Below, piece by piece: positions 18,340-26,495 of a stretch of 64,000 bases of DNA. Location of the stretch: positions 3,658,001 through 3,722,000 of the forward strand of contig NZ_AP022569.1 of the NCBI RefSeq assembly GCF_010727945.1. The letters are read 5' to 3'. The position numbers were made by a program, and so were the translations under genes. The notes beneath the pieces are model-generated. The model saw only the letters and a program-made list of their open reading frames with translations. It made no database searches and was not told where the DNA came from. How positions within the stretch are numbered: the first letter of the stretch is position 1; every line of letters starts with the position of its first letter. This DNA is from Mycobacterium cookii. Its GTDB lineage: Bacteria > Actinomycetota > Actinomycetes > Mycobacteriales > Mycobacteriaceae.

Positions 18340-19203
18340 ATGCCCGGAGTGCAGGATCGCGTCATCGTCGTCACCGGAGCAGGCGGCGGCTTGGGCCGCG
18401 AGTACGCGTTGACCCTGGCCAAAGAAGGCGCCAGCGTCGTCGTCAATGACCTCGGTGGCGCCCGCGACGGCAGCGGTTCCGGACACAACATGGCCGACGA
18501 GGTCGTCAAGGAGATCAAGGACGCCGGCGGTCGTGGCGTCGCCAACTACGACAGCGTCGCCGACGCCGCAGGCGCGGAGAACATCATCAAGACCGCGATC
18601 GACGAGTTCGGCAAGGTCGACGGCGTGGTGAGCAATGCCGGCATCCTGCGTGACGGCACGTTCCACAAGATGTCGTTCGAGAACTGGGACTCGGTGCTCA
18701 AGGTGCATCTCTACGGCGGCTACAACGTGATTCGTGCCGCCTGGCCACACTTCCGCGAGCAGAGTTACGGTCGCGTCCTGGTCGCCACGTCCACCAGTGG
18801 GCTGTTCGGGAACTTCGGCCAGGCCAACTACGGTGCCGCCAAGTTGGGTCTGGTCGGGTTGATCAACACGCTGGCCCAGGAAGGCGCCAAGTACAACATC
18901 AAGGCCAACGCGCTGGCGCCGATCGCCGCCACCCGGATGACCGAGGACATCCTGCCGCCGGAGGTGCTGAAGAACCTGACGCCGGAATTCGTGGCGCCGG
19001 TGGTGGCCTACCTGGTTACCGAGGAAGTCCCCGACACCGGTTCGATCTTCATCGTGGGCGGCGGAAAGGTGCAGCGCACTGCGCTGTTCCAGAACGAGGG
19101 CGTCACCTTCAAGGAGCCGCCGTCGGTCGACGACATCGCCTCGCACTGGGGCGAGATCGACGACCTGTCGGCCGCGAAGGCAGCGAACTTCTCGATCCGC
19201 TGA
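18340..19203 (+). CDS. SDR family oxidoreductase, HSD17B4/3-hydroxyacyl-CoA dehydrogenase-like (Rv0148-like)
   Basis: A 287-residue classical short-chain dehydrogenase. The cofactor motif TGAGGGLGREYA, the SNAG structural motif, the active-site Ser (STSGLFG) and YGAAK with catalytic Tyr and Lys are all present. The long insert after the second strand (NDLGGARDGSGSGHNMADEV) is typical of the dehydrogenase domain of peroxisomal multifunctional enzyme 2, which acts on 3-hydroxyacyl-CoA. The start has a GATAGGAAG site. It lies 56 bp after the aldehyde dehydrogenase and 10 bp before the quinone oxidoreductase, so an operon is likely. Confidence 0.92.
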   Translation: MPGVQDRVIVVTGAGGGLGREYALTLAKEGASVVVNDLGGARDGSGSGHNMADEVVKEIKDAGGRGVANYDSVADAAGAENIIKTAIDEFGKVDGVVSNAGILRDGTFHKMSFENWDSVLKVHLYGGYNVIRAAWPHFREQSYGRVLVATSTSGLFGNFGQANYGAAKLGLVGLINTLAQEGAKYNIKANALAPIAATRMTEDILPPEVLKNLTPEFVAPVVAYLVTEEVPDTGSIFIVGGGKVQRTALFQNEGVTFKEPPSVDDIASHWGEIDDLSAAKAANFSIR

Positions 19204-19213
19204 TCGATAATCC

Positions 19214-20182
19214 ATGAAAGCCTGTGTCGTACAGAAGCTTTCAGGTCCAGACGGTCTCGCTTACACCGACGTCGACGACGTTGCCGGGCATGCCGACACG
19301 CTGGTCATCGGTGTCCGCGCCGCGGGAGTGTGCTTTCCGGACCTGTTGATGAGCAAGGGCGAATACCAGCTGAAGCTGCCGCCGCCGTTCATTCCGGGCA
19401 TGGAAGCCGCCGGCGTGGTCGACTGGGCGCCGGAAGAGTCCGAATTCAAAGTCGGCGACCGGGTTTCGGCGTTCGGAATCCTGGGCGGCTGGGCCGAACA
19501 AGTGCTCGCCCCGATGGCGAACGTGACCCGCAGCCCCGCTGAACTCGACGACGCCGAAGCGGTGTCGCTGCTGGTGAACTACAACACCATGTATTTCGCG
19601 CTGGCCCGTCGGGCCGCGATGCGCCCACACGAGAGCGTGCTGGTGTTGGGCTCGGCCGGTGGTGTGGGTACCGCGGCGATCCAGGTGGCCAAGGCGATGG
19701 GCGCGAGCAAGGTCATCGCCGTGGTACATCGCACGGGCGCAACGGAATTCGTCGAGTCGCTGGGTGCTGACGTGGTGCTGCCGCTGGCCGACGGCTGGGC
19801 GCAGGCGGTCCGCGAACACACCGACGGCCGCGGCGTCGACATCGTCGTGGATCCGGTCGGCGGCCAGGCCTTCGACGACGCCGTCCGGGTGCTGGCCATC
19901 GACGGCAAGCTGCTGGTGATCGGATTCGCCGCGGGCTCGATCCCGACGGTCAAGGTCAACCGGTTGCTGCTGCGCAACGCCGGCGTCCTCGGTGTCGCCT
20001 GGGGTGAATACCTGCATCAGGTCCCCGGATCGGCGGCGCTGTTCTCCTTCGGTCTCAATCAGCTTGTCGCAGCCGGGCTGAAACCTCCGCCGCCGCAACG
20101 GTATCCGCTGTCAGAAGGGCCGGCCGCGCTGCAGGCCCTGGCCGACGGCGGGGTGTTCGGCAAGCTGGTGCTGGAGCCTTAG
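19214..20182 (+). CDS. NADPH:quinone oxidoreductase family protein (Rv0149-like)
   Basis: A 322-residue zinc-independent medium-chain dehydrogenase/reductase of the QOR type. The N-terminal GroES-like domain starts MKACVVQKLSGPDGL. The Rossmann motif GSAGGVGTAAIQVAKAMGA is intact. No structural-zinc cysteine cluster is present, which separates it from alcohol dehydrogenases. It would reduce quinones or alpha,beta-unsaturated carbonyls with NADPH. It closes the Rv0147-0149-like operon and converges on the PE-PPE gene across a strong bidirectional terminator. Confidence 0.92.
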   Translation: MKACVVQKLSGPDGLAYTDVDDVAGHADTLVIGVRAAGVCFPDLLMSKGEYQLKLPPPFIPGMEAAGVVDWAPEESEFKVGDRVSAFGILGGWAEQVLAPMANVTRSPAELDDAEAVSLLVNYNTMYFALARRAAMRPHESVLVLGSAGGVGTAAIQVAKAMGASKVIAVVHRTGATEFVESLGADVVLPLADGWAQAVREHTDGRGVDIVVDPVGGQAFDDAVRVLAIDGKLLVIGFAAGSIPTVKVNRLLLRNAGVLGVAWGEYLHQVPGSAALFSFGLNQLVAAGLKPPPPQRYPLSEGPAALQALADGGVFGKLVLEP

Positions 20183-20195
20183 GGACGTCGCGCAT

Positions 20196-20240
20196 AGAGA
20201 AAGGCGCCGCACCCCTCACTGGTCTGCGGCGCCTTTCTCT
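20196..20240. terminator. Bidirectional hairpin terminator between convergent genes
   Basis: A perfect 16-bp stem (20196-20211 with 20225-20240, ending GCGCCGCA/TGCGGCGC) and a 13-base loop. A-rich and T-rich ends flank the GC core, giving TTTCTCTTA on the plus strand and a mirror on the minus. It lies in the 66-bp gap between the convergent quinone oxidoreductase and PE-PPE genes and can stop transcription both ways. Confidence 0.85.
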
Positions 20241-20248
20241 TAGCTCTG

Positions 20249-21790
20249 CTAGAACAGCCCCGAGAAGTCGGCAGCGATCTGCGCCGCCGCGTCTTGGATG
20301 ATCGAGATCTCGAATCCGGCTGCCAGGGTGCCGATCGCAAAGGTACCGGCGACCGGCAGGCCGAGAGCGTCAAGGACGTCACCGTTGCTCAAGGTGTCCG
20401 TGAAAATCGAGGTTTCCCACGCGGGGAGGCTGGTCACCAGCATGTTGAAGATGTCCGCCGTCGGCAGCAACAGGGAGTAGGCCGTGGAGGCCGCGCTCGA
20501 CAATGCGTTGACGAAATCAGTGAACGTCGCGGCGGGGTTAGCGGCGTCCGCCGACAGCGCCGACAAGAAATCGGTGAAGTTCGTCGCCGACGAGGTCGCG
20601 GGCACCAGCGCCGCCGCGTAGGGGTCTGTGCCGCTCATCAAGTTCTGGAAGCCTTGCTGGGTGTCGCTGACCAGCGTGCTCAATACCTGCGACCCGCTGA
20701 CGTCGGGGAACAGCCCGAACGGGGTGGGCACGTTCGCAGGTGAATCAGCCGTCACGGCGTAACCGAGGCTGCCGTCGCCGTAGCCCAGGTTGATCAGATA
20801 CGTCAGGTCGGGCCCTAGCAATTCTTGGAGCTGTTTCGGCAGCAACGCCACCAGTGGCGCAGTCTCGTTGATCATGTAGTAGTTGGTCAGGCTGTCTGCG
20901 GTGCCGGAGGCCATCGAGCCCGGCAGCAGAGTCGCGTTGGCGATCTGTTCGGCCGTGGGACCGCTACCGTCGACGCCCCCGTTCAGATACGTGCCGTGGA
21001 GGGTTTCGATGCCCAAAAAGGCATTGAGGTCGGACAGCAGATTGATCGGGTAGCGAGGAAAGTCCGTGAAGCCGTCGTATTCGAGCGAGTAGACGTTGGT
21101 CAGAAAGTCATCGGACGGCGTCGCGCCATTGAACGCGATACCCAGACTCGCCAGGTTCAGCTGGTCGACGGTGGTGTGGCCGGTCAGCGTTTCGAAGCCG
21201 TTGAAACGCTCAAACAGCCCGCCGTTGGGATTGTTGGGGTCGGCGAGCAGAAGGAATTGCGGGTCAAGGGGTCCCGTTTCCGGCTTGCCGGTCGGGTCGA
21301 GCAGCTGCATCGTGACGCCGGAGAGCGTGGAGCTCTGCGAGTAACCCAACACCGTTGAGCCGTTTCCGGCCGCCTGGTTGGCCAGGATCGTGCTTTCCAG
21401 GATGGCGGCGCCCTGGCCCACCGAGGTGCTGGGGCCCGCGAGGCCAGAGGAATCGAGTGGGTAGTTGAAATAGAGCTGCTGGACGCCTTGGCCGAACAGC
21501 GGATAGGCCCCCTCGGGTGTGAAGAGCCCGTTGCCGAACGGGTTGGCCGCGGTGGCTTGGTAGAAGGTCAAGTCGGGGTAGAGCCCGGTGAGCGGATTGT
21601 TGAGATAGAGGCCATCAGCGGCCGCCACATATTCGGGGCCCGGGATGGGGTCCGCGCTGCCGCCGATGACCAGCCCAATGTCGTCTGCATGGGCGGACGT
21701 CGGGTTCATCAGAGCCGACAGCCCTATGACACCGGCGCCGGCCGTTGCGACCATACCCAGACCCATGAGGCGAAGCGTGCGACTCGACAT
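20249..21790 (-). CDS. Secreted PE-PPE domain (PF08237) serine hydrolase without PE domain (PE1/PE2-like)
   Basis: A 513-residue exported protein. A Sec-type signal peptide is clear: basic start MSSRTLRLMGLG, hydrophobic core, and AxA-type end TSAHA before DDIGLVIGGS. The mature part is the PE-PPE domain, a serine alpha/beta hydrolase. The nucleophile elbow is LGYSQSS, and the lid and acid regions NPNGGLFERFNGFETL and GFTDFPRYPINLLSDLNAFLG follow. The C-terminal 130 residues are Ala/Ser-rich. M. tuberculosis counterparts (Rv0151c, Rv0152c) carry an N-terminal PE domain for ESX export. Here it is absent. An esterase or lipase role in the cell wall is likely by fold. Close paralogue of 22033-23571. 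Confidence 0.9.
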   Translation of the reverse strand: MSSRTLRLMGLGMVATAGAGVIGLSALMNPTSAHADDIGLVIGGSADPIPGPEYVAAADGLYLNNPLTGLYPDLTFYQATAANPFGNGLFTPEGAYPLFGQGVQQLYFNYPLDSSGLAGPSTSVGQGAAILESTILANQAAGNGSTVLGYSQSSTLSGVTMQLLDPTGKPETGPLDPQFLLLADPNNPNGGLFERFNGFETLTGHTTVDQLNLASLGIAFNGATPSDDFLTNVYSLEYDGFTDFPRYPINLLSDLNAFLGIETLHGTYLNGGVDGSGPTAEQIANATLLPGSMASGTADSLTNYYMINETAPLVALLPKQLQELLGPDLTYLINLGYGDGSLGYAVTADSPANVPTPFGLFPDVSGSQVLSTLVSDTQQGFQNLMSGTDPYAAALVPATSSATNFTDFLSALSADAANPAATFTDFVNALSSAASTAYSLLLPTADIFNMLVTSLPAWETSIFTDTLSNGDVLDALGLPVAGTFAIGTLAAGFEISIIQDAAAQIAADFSGLF

Positions 21791-21846
21791 TATGCGACCT
21801 TTCCGGCGGTTGGTCGCCAGGGCGCGAAACGGCTCCAGCGGCGAGG

Positions 21847-21905
21847 GTATTCGACATATGTTCTACTCCGCTTTAAGCGCGATGTCTAAGAAATACACAG
21901 GTTTT
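21847..21905 (-). promoter_or_regulatory. Promoter/regulatory block upstream of the first PE-PPE gene
   Basis: It lies 57-115 bases before the start at 21790. Two blocks are shared with the upstream region of the paralogue (23635-23692). ATGTCTAAGAAATACACAGG (extended by four T) at 21882-21905 differs by one base over 24. GTATTcgacATATGTtCTACTCC at 21847-21869 is largely conserved. Conservation of non-coding DNA at the same distance from both starts implies a promoter or operator. The sigma factor is not recognised. Confidence 0.5.
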
Positions 21906-22032
21906 CCTTGCGGAAACCTCAGCTCCCTTGGGCTCGCCAGACCCGGCAACCGCATCGATCGCTCGCTGGGTCGGTGTCGGCCAACGGAAGCAGGTGAACA
22001 GCCATCAGCCCAACACTCAGCGTCGGCCGCTT

Positions 22033-23571
22033 CTAGAACAGACCCGAGAAGGCGTTGCTGATCTCGGTCGCCGCATCCTGCAGGACCGTGACCTCGAAAC
22101 CGGCCGCCAGTGTGATCAGCGCTGTGTCGGCTGCCAATGGCAGGCCGATAGCGTCGAGCAGGTCGCCGCTGGCCAGGTTCGTGGAGAACAGCGAGAGGTC
22201 GTAGGCGGGCATGCTGGTCACCAGTGCGTTGACGATGTCGGCCGTGGGCAGCAGCGTGGAGTAGGCGGCCGACGACGCGGTCGCGATCGCGTTGACGAAA
22301 TCGGTGAGGCTGGCCGCGGGATTAGCGGCGTCCGCCGACAGTGCCGACAGCAGATCGGTGAAGCTCTGCCCCGACGAGCCCGGCTCCAGCGACGCCAACA
22401 TCGCGGCGGGATTCGCGAGGTCGTTCTCGAACGCCGCGATGCCTTGCTGGGTGTCGGTGGCTAGTGTGCTGAGCATTGTTGACACGCTGACGTCGGGGAA
22501 CAGACCGAACGGGGTGGGCACGTTCGCCGGTGCATCAGCGGTCACCGAGTACCCGAGACTGCCGTCGCCGTAGCCCAAGTTGATCAGGTAGGTCAGGTCG
22601 GGCCCCAGCAAGTCTTGCAGCGACTTCGGTAGCAGCGACACCAGTGGTGGAGTCTCGTCCATCATGTAGTAATTGGTCAGGCTGTTCGCGGTGCCGTCGA
22701 GCGCGGACCCTGGCAAGAGAAGCGCGTCGGCGATCTGCTCGGCCGTGGGGCCGCTGCCGTCCACGCCCCCGTCCAGGTACGTGCCGTGGATTGCTTCGAT
22801 ACCCAAGAAGGCATTGAGGTCGGACAGAAAATTCAGTGGGTATCGCGGGAAGTCGGTGAATCCGTCATATTCCAGCGAATAGATGTTGGTGACGAAGTCA
22901 TCCGATGGAGTGGCGCCGTCGAACGCCACACCCAGGCTCGGGAGGTTCAGCGGCAGCGAGTGGACGTCACCAGTGGTTGTTTCGAAGCCGTTGAAGCGTT
23001 CAAGCAGCCCGCCGTTGGGATTGCTGGGGTCACCGGTCAGCATAAATTGCGGGGCGCCCGGACCCTCCGGCGTGCCGGAAGGGTCGAGCTGCCGCATGAC
23101 CAGGCTGGCTATCGTGGCGCTTTGCGAAAAGCCGCGCACAATCGAGGTGTTGCCGGCTGCGGTTTCGGCGGCGATGGTGCTCTCGAGGATGGTCATACCT
23201 TGGCCCACCGACGTGCTGTCAGAGGGAAGGCCATCAGTTCCGAAGGGATAGTTGAGCGGCAGGGTATGCACGCCGGTCAGCGGATAGAACCCCTCGGGGG
23301 TGAATAGGCCCTCGCCGAAGGGGTTAGTTGGCGTGGCTTGGTAGAAGGTGAGGTCGGGGTAAAGCATGGTGCCCGGGTTGTCGAGGTAGAGAGCGTCAGC
23401 CGCCGCCACGTAATCCGCTCCCGGGATGGGTACGCCGCTGCCGCCCATGACCAACCCGATGTCGTCGGCATGGGCGGCCGCGGAGTTCATCATCGCGCTA
23501 AGTCCCAAGGCACCCGCGCCGGCAGTTGCCGCCAGCCCTAAACCCAGCCAACGAAGATTGCGGTTAGACAT
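22033..23571 (-). CDS. Secreted PE-PPE domain (PF08237) serine hydrolase without PE domain (PE1/PE2-like), paralogue
   Basis: A 512-residue paralogue of the protein at 20249-21790, highly similar along its length. Signal peptide MSNRNLRWLGLGLAATAG with cleavage after AAAHA. The nucleophile elbow is VRGFSQSA. NPNGGLLERFNGFETT, GFTDFPRYPLNFLSDLNAFLG and the proline-flanked PTPFGLFPDVS segment are shared. The pair stands in the same place and orientation as PE1/PE2 in M. tuberculosis, supporting orthology by position. Both genes have their own similar upstream region, so they are probably co-regulated but separately transcribed. Confidence 0.9.
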   Translation of the reverse strand: MSNRNLRWLGLGLAATAGAGALGLSAMMNSAAAHADDIGLVMGGSGVPIPGADYVAAADALYLDNPGTMLYPDLTFYQATPTNPFGEGLFTPEGFYPLTGVHTLPLNYPFGTDGLPSDSTSVGQGMTILESTIAAETAAGNTSIVRGFSQSATIASLVMRQLDPSGTPEGPGAPQFMLTGDPSNPNGGLLERFNGFETTTGDVHSLPLNLPSLGVAFDGATPSDDFVTNIYSLEYDGFTDFPRYPLNFLSDLNAFLGIEAIHGTYLDGGVDGSGPTAEQIADALLLPGSALDGTANSLTNYYMMDETPPLVSLLPKSLQDLLGPDLTYLINLGYGDGSLGYSVTADAPANVPTPFGLFPDVSVSTMLSTLATDTQQGIAAFENDLANPAAMLASLEPGSSGQSFTDLLSALSADAANPAASLTDFVNAIATASSAAYSTLLPTADIVNALVTSMPAYDLSLFSTNLASGDLLDAIGLPLAADTALITLAAGFEVTVLQDAATEISNAFSGLF

Positions 23572-23634
23572 TTACGGGCCTCCACGGAAACTGCGGCGGA
23601 GCCGTCAGGGCACGGCGCAGCCCCAGCGGCACGA

Positions 23635-23692
23635 GTATTGAACGTATGTCTACTCCCCGTCGAGTCAGATGTCTGAGAAATACACAGGTTTT
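23635..23692 (-). promoter_or_regulatory. Promoter/regulatory block upstream of the second PE-PPE gene
   Basis: Counterpart of 21847-21905. ATGTCTGAGAAATACACAGG plus four T occupies 23669-23692, and GTATTGAACGTATGTCTACTCC without a break in register occupies 23635-23656, 64-121 bases before the start at 23571. The intervening sequence has diverged, so the two blocks appear selectively kept. Confidence 0.5.
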
Positions 23693-23768
23693 TACTAACA
23701 AAAATTAAGCTGCCGAGGGCGTCTCTGCTCTGACCGTAGGCATAGCAGTGGTTTCGGTTGTGAACACC

Positions 23769-23803
23769 TATGCGATATCAGCTCGATGCGGTGATATCGC
23801 ATA
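23769..23803. repeat. 12-bp perfect inverted repeat with 11-base loop
   Basis: TATGCGATATCA (23769-23780) and TGATATCGCATA (23792-23803) are exact reverse complements. It lies 52 bases after the ptbB stop and about 200 bases before the divergent-side PE-PPE start. No T-run follows on the minus strand. It is either an intrinsic hairpin terminator without a U-tract for ptbB or a protein-binding palindrome. Confidence 0.55.
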
Positions 23804-23854
23804 CGCCGCCGTTTCCAAGCAGCACATCATGGTGAGAGCTTGGTGCTGGTGTGA

Positions 23855-24676
23855 CTAGCCCAGGAGTGCGTCGCGTAGCCGTGTCACGTCGGCCGTCGTG
23901 ATACCGGCACTGCGCAGGTAACCGTCGAGCGAGCCGAAGTTGTCGTCGATGGTTCGCCGCGCGGCGTCCAGGTATTCCGGCCGAACGCCGAGCACCTCTT
24001 CGGACAACCGAGCCTCGGTGAGTGAGAGCAAGTCCGGCGTCATCTCGACATCTGAGCGCTGCCGGACGGTTTGCATGATCCGCTCCCGCAGGAGCGGGAC
24101 GGCTTGGTTGCTGCTCAGGAAGTCCGCTTCGATCGCATCACGGTGCACGCCTGCGGCTTCCAGCACCAATGCCACCGTGAAGCCGGTGCGGTCCTTGCCG
24201 GCGAAGCAATGTGCGAGCACTGTGCGTCCGCCGGCGAGCAGCACCACCAGACGGTGCACGGCTTCCTGCGCACCGGGGTAGGTCGGAAACCTGCTGTACT
24301 CGTCGACCATGTAGCGGCTGGATGCCATGCTGACCGATTCGTCGTCGGTCTTTTCTTCGAACAGCCGCCGGAACGCGTGCTCATGCGGAGCTTCGCCGTC
24401 CGGATTGTCGTCGCTCGGTTCCAGATCGGGGATCGGCAGCAGGTGGATCTCCACGCCGTCGGGCACCAGACCCGGCCCGTGCCGCTCGACTTCGCGACGC
24501 GACCGCAGATCGGCGACGTCGGTGACACCCAACCGGCGCAACTCACTTCGGCCGTCGTCACCGAGTTCGCTCAGCTCGCCGGAACGGAACAGCCGCCCGG
24601 GGCGCAGTACACCGGTGCTGTCGGCGACATCGCGAAAGTTCCAGGCGCCCTGCAGATTCCGTACATCCGTGGCCAC
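23855..24676 (-). CDS. ptbB: Tyrosine/phosphoinositide phosphatase PtbB (MptpB-like, Rv0153c)
   Basis: A 273-residue protein-tyrosine phosphatase. The P-loop CX5R is HCFAGKDRTGF at about residues 161-171, with the extra Lys and Asp that mark the dual- and lipid-phosphatase MptpB type. The N-terminal GAWNFRDVADSTG and LRPGRLFRSGELSELG are family signatures. The frame continues upstream into fadE2, but relatives start at this GTG (24676), one base after the fadE2 stop, so the longer version is rejected. Two acyl-metabolism or signalling roles are possible. In pathogens MptpB is secreted without a signal peptide; here export is unproven. Confidence 0.92.
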   Translation of the reverse strand: MATDVRNLQGAWNFRDVADSTGVLRPGRLFRSGELSELGDDGRSELRRLGVTDVADLRSRREVERHGPGLVPDGVEIHLLPIPDLEPSDDNPDGEAPHEHAFRRLFEEKTDDESVSMASSRYMVDEYSRFPTYPGAQEAVHRLVVLLAGGRTVLAHCFAGKDRTGFTVALVLEAAGVHRDAIEADFLSSNQAVPLLRERIMQTVRQRSDVEMTPDLLSLTEARLSEEVLGVRPEYLDAARRTIDDNFGSLDGYLRSAGITTADVTRLRDALLG

Positions 24677-24677
24677 G

Positions 24678-25901
24678 TTAGGTGACCGCCGCAGCGAAAA
24701 CGCTTTTCTCCCGGCCGAGCTCGGCGCGCGCGATCGAGCGCAGGTGCACCTCGTCGGGGCCGTCGAAGATGCGCATCGCGCGCTGCCACGAGTACATCCG
24801 GGCCAGCACAGTGTCTTCGCTGACGCCGGCCGCGCCGTGTACCTGAATGGCGCGGTCGATGACATTGCATGCCATCTGCGGAGCGACCGCCTTGATCTGC
24901 GAGACCAGCAGATGTGCGGCTTTGTTGCCGTGCTGGTCGATGGTCCACGCGGCCTTCTCGCACAGCAGCCTTGCTTGATCGATTTCGTTGCGGGACTTCG
25001 CAATCGCGTTCTGCACCATGCCCTGGTCGGCCAGCGGCCGGCCGAAGGCGATGCGGGTGTTCGCGCGGTTCACCATGAGGGCGAGTGCGCGCTCGGCCCC
25101 GCCCAGCGCGCGCATGCAGTGGTGGATGCGTCCCGGTCCGAGCCTGGCCTGGGCGATCGCGAAACCGGAGCCCTCTTCGCCGAGCAGGTTGGTCACCGGC
25201 ACCCGGACGTTGTCGTAGATGATCTCGCAGTGGCCGGGCTGGTCCTGGTAGCCGAAGACCGATGTGGAACGCACTACCGTCACGCCGGGGGTGTCGATCG
25301 GAACCAGCACCATCGACTGCTGTTGGTGGCTGGCCGCCTCCGGGTTGGTGCGGCCCATCACGATCAGGATCTTGCAGCGTGGGTCGGAAGCCCCAGACGT
25401 CCACCACTTACGACCGTTGATCACGTAGTCGCCGCCGTCGCGCACGATCGAGGTTTCGATGTTGCGGGCGTCGCTGCTGGCGACCGCCGGCTCGGTCATC
25501 GAGAACCCGCTGCGGATCTCGCCGGCCAGCAACGGCTCCAGCCACTGCTTGCGCTGCTCCTCGGTGGCGAACAGGTGCAGGGTTTCCATGTTGCCGGTGT
25601 CGGGTGCCGCGCAGTTGATCGCCTCGGGCGCGATCTCGAGGCTCCATCCGGTCAGCTCGGCGAGCGGCGCGTAGTCCAGATTGGTCAGGCCGGATTCTGC
25701 GGGCAGGAACAGGTTCCACAGCCCGGCGGCTTTGGCCTTGATCTTCAGTTCTTCGATGACCGGCGGCACGGTGTGATCGTGCGGCCCGGCTTCCTCGCGG
25801 TACTTGTCGTATTCGGCTTCGGCGGGGAAGACGTAGTCGGTGATGAACTCGCTCAATCGCTTGTGGTAGTCACTGGCTTTGGCTGACATTGCGAAGTCCA
25901 T
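24678..25901 (-). CDS. fadE2: Acyl-CoA dehydrogenase FadE2 (Rv0154c)
   Basis: A 407-residue FAD-dependent acyl-CoA dehydrogenase for the first step of beta-oxidation. Visible signatures are [19 protein letters not shown] (FAD/substrate loop), [42 protein letters not shown] and the end [19 protein letters not shown]. The frame is open to 25937, but ATG 25901 ([12 protein letters not shown]) or the next ATG 25889 (MSAKASDY) fits relatives best; 25901 is given. It is upstream of ptbB with one base between, so the two are co-transcribed as in M. tuberculosis. Confidence 0.92.
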   Translation of the reverse strand: MDFAMSAKASDYHKRLSEFITDYVFPAEAEYDKYREEAGPHDHTVPPVIEELKIKAKAAGLWNLFLPAESGLTNLDYAPLAELTGWSLEIAPEAINCAAPDTGNMETLHLFATEEQRKQWLEPLLAGEIRSGFSMTEPAVASSDARNIETSIVRDGGDYVINGRKWWTSGASDPRCKILIVMGRTNPEAASHQQQSMVLVPIDTPGVTVVRSTSVFGYQDQPGHCEIIYDNVRVPVTNLLGEEGSGFAIAQARLGPGRIHHCMRALGGAERALALMVNRANTRIAFGRPLADQGMVQNAIAKSRNEIDQARLLCEKAAWTIDQHGNKAAHLLVSQIKAVAPQMACNVIDRAIQVHGAAGVSEDTVLARMYSWQRAMRIFDGPDEVHLRSIARAELGREKSVFAAAVT

Positions 25902-25958
25902 GACCGTCACGATAAGCCACCCGCGACGAGGGCACACCGGGGGCGCAGGATGAAGGTC

Positions 25959-26420
25959 ATGACCGACGTCAACCCGCCGTTACCGCCCTTCACATTGGCG
26001 ACGGCGATCCAGAAGGTGCAAGCCGCCGAGGACGCCTGGAACACCCGCGACCCAGAACGCGTCAGCCGGGCCTACACCGTCGACTCGCAGTGGCGAAATC
26101 GCGGCGAGCACATCGTCGGCCGCGAGGCGATCGTGGCGTTCCTCACCCGCAAGTGGCAGCACGAACTCGACTATGTCCTTCGCAAGAGCCTGTGGAGCTT
26201 CCACGGCAACCACATCGCCGTCCGCTTTCAATATGAAAGCCGCGACGCTTCTGGCCAGTGGTGGCGCAGCTACGGCAACGAGTTGTGGGAGTTCGACGAC
26301 GCCGGTCTGATGGCCCGGCGGGAAGCCAGCATCAACGACGTCGCGATCGAGGAGTCCCTACGCCGCTTCTTCGGTCCGCGCTCAACTGAGGAGCACGGCC
26401 AAGACTTTCCACTTTGGTGA
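25959..26420 (+). CDS. NTF2-like protein, DUF1348 family
   Basis: A 153-residue nuclear-transport-factor-2-fold protein of the DUF1348 type. The signature stretches are [42 protein letters not shown], and [21 protein letters not shown]. No enzymatic function is established for this family. In-frame ATGs at 25950 and 25959 are both possible. It diverges from fadE2 over about 50 bp and precedes the pnt operon by 75 bp without a clear link. I recall no equivalent in M. tuberculosis at this point, so this gene may be an insertion in the synteny block. Confidence 0.82.
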   Translation: MTDVNPPLPPFTLATAIQKVQAAEDAWNTRDPERVSRAYTVDSQWRNRGEHIVGREAIVAFLTRKWQHELDYVLRKSLWSFHGNHIAVRFQYESRDASGQWWRSYGNELWEFDDAGLMARREASINDVAIEESLRRFFGPRSTEEHGQDFPLW

Positions 26421-26495
26421 CCTACCGGAGCGTCAGGTTAGGGTTGTTGCCGATCTAAGCGGGGTTGGGAGTACAGGGAAGTAGATGCGAACGCC

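Noticed and set aside
24677..25003. N-terminal extension of ptbB by about 109 codons
   Set aside because: The extension lies inside fadE2 in another frame and has no similarity to phosphatases; relatives begin at the GTG chosen.
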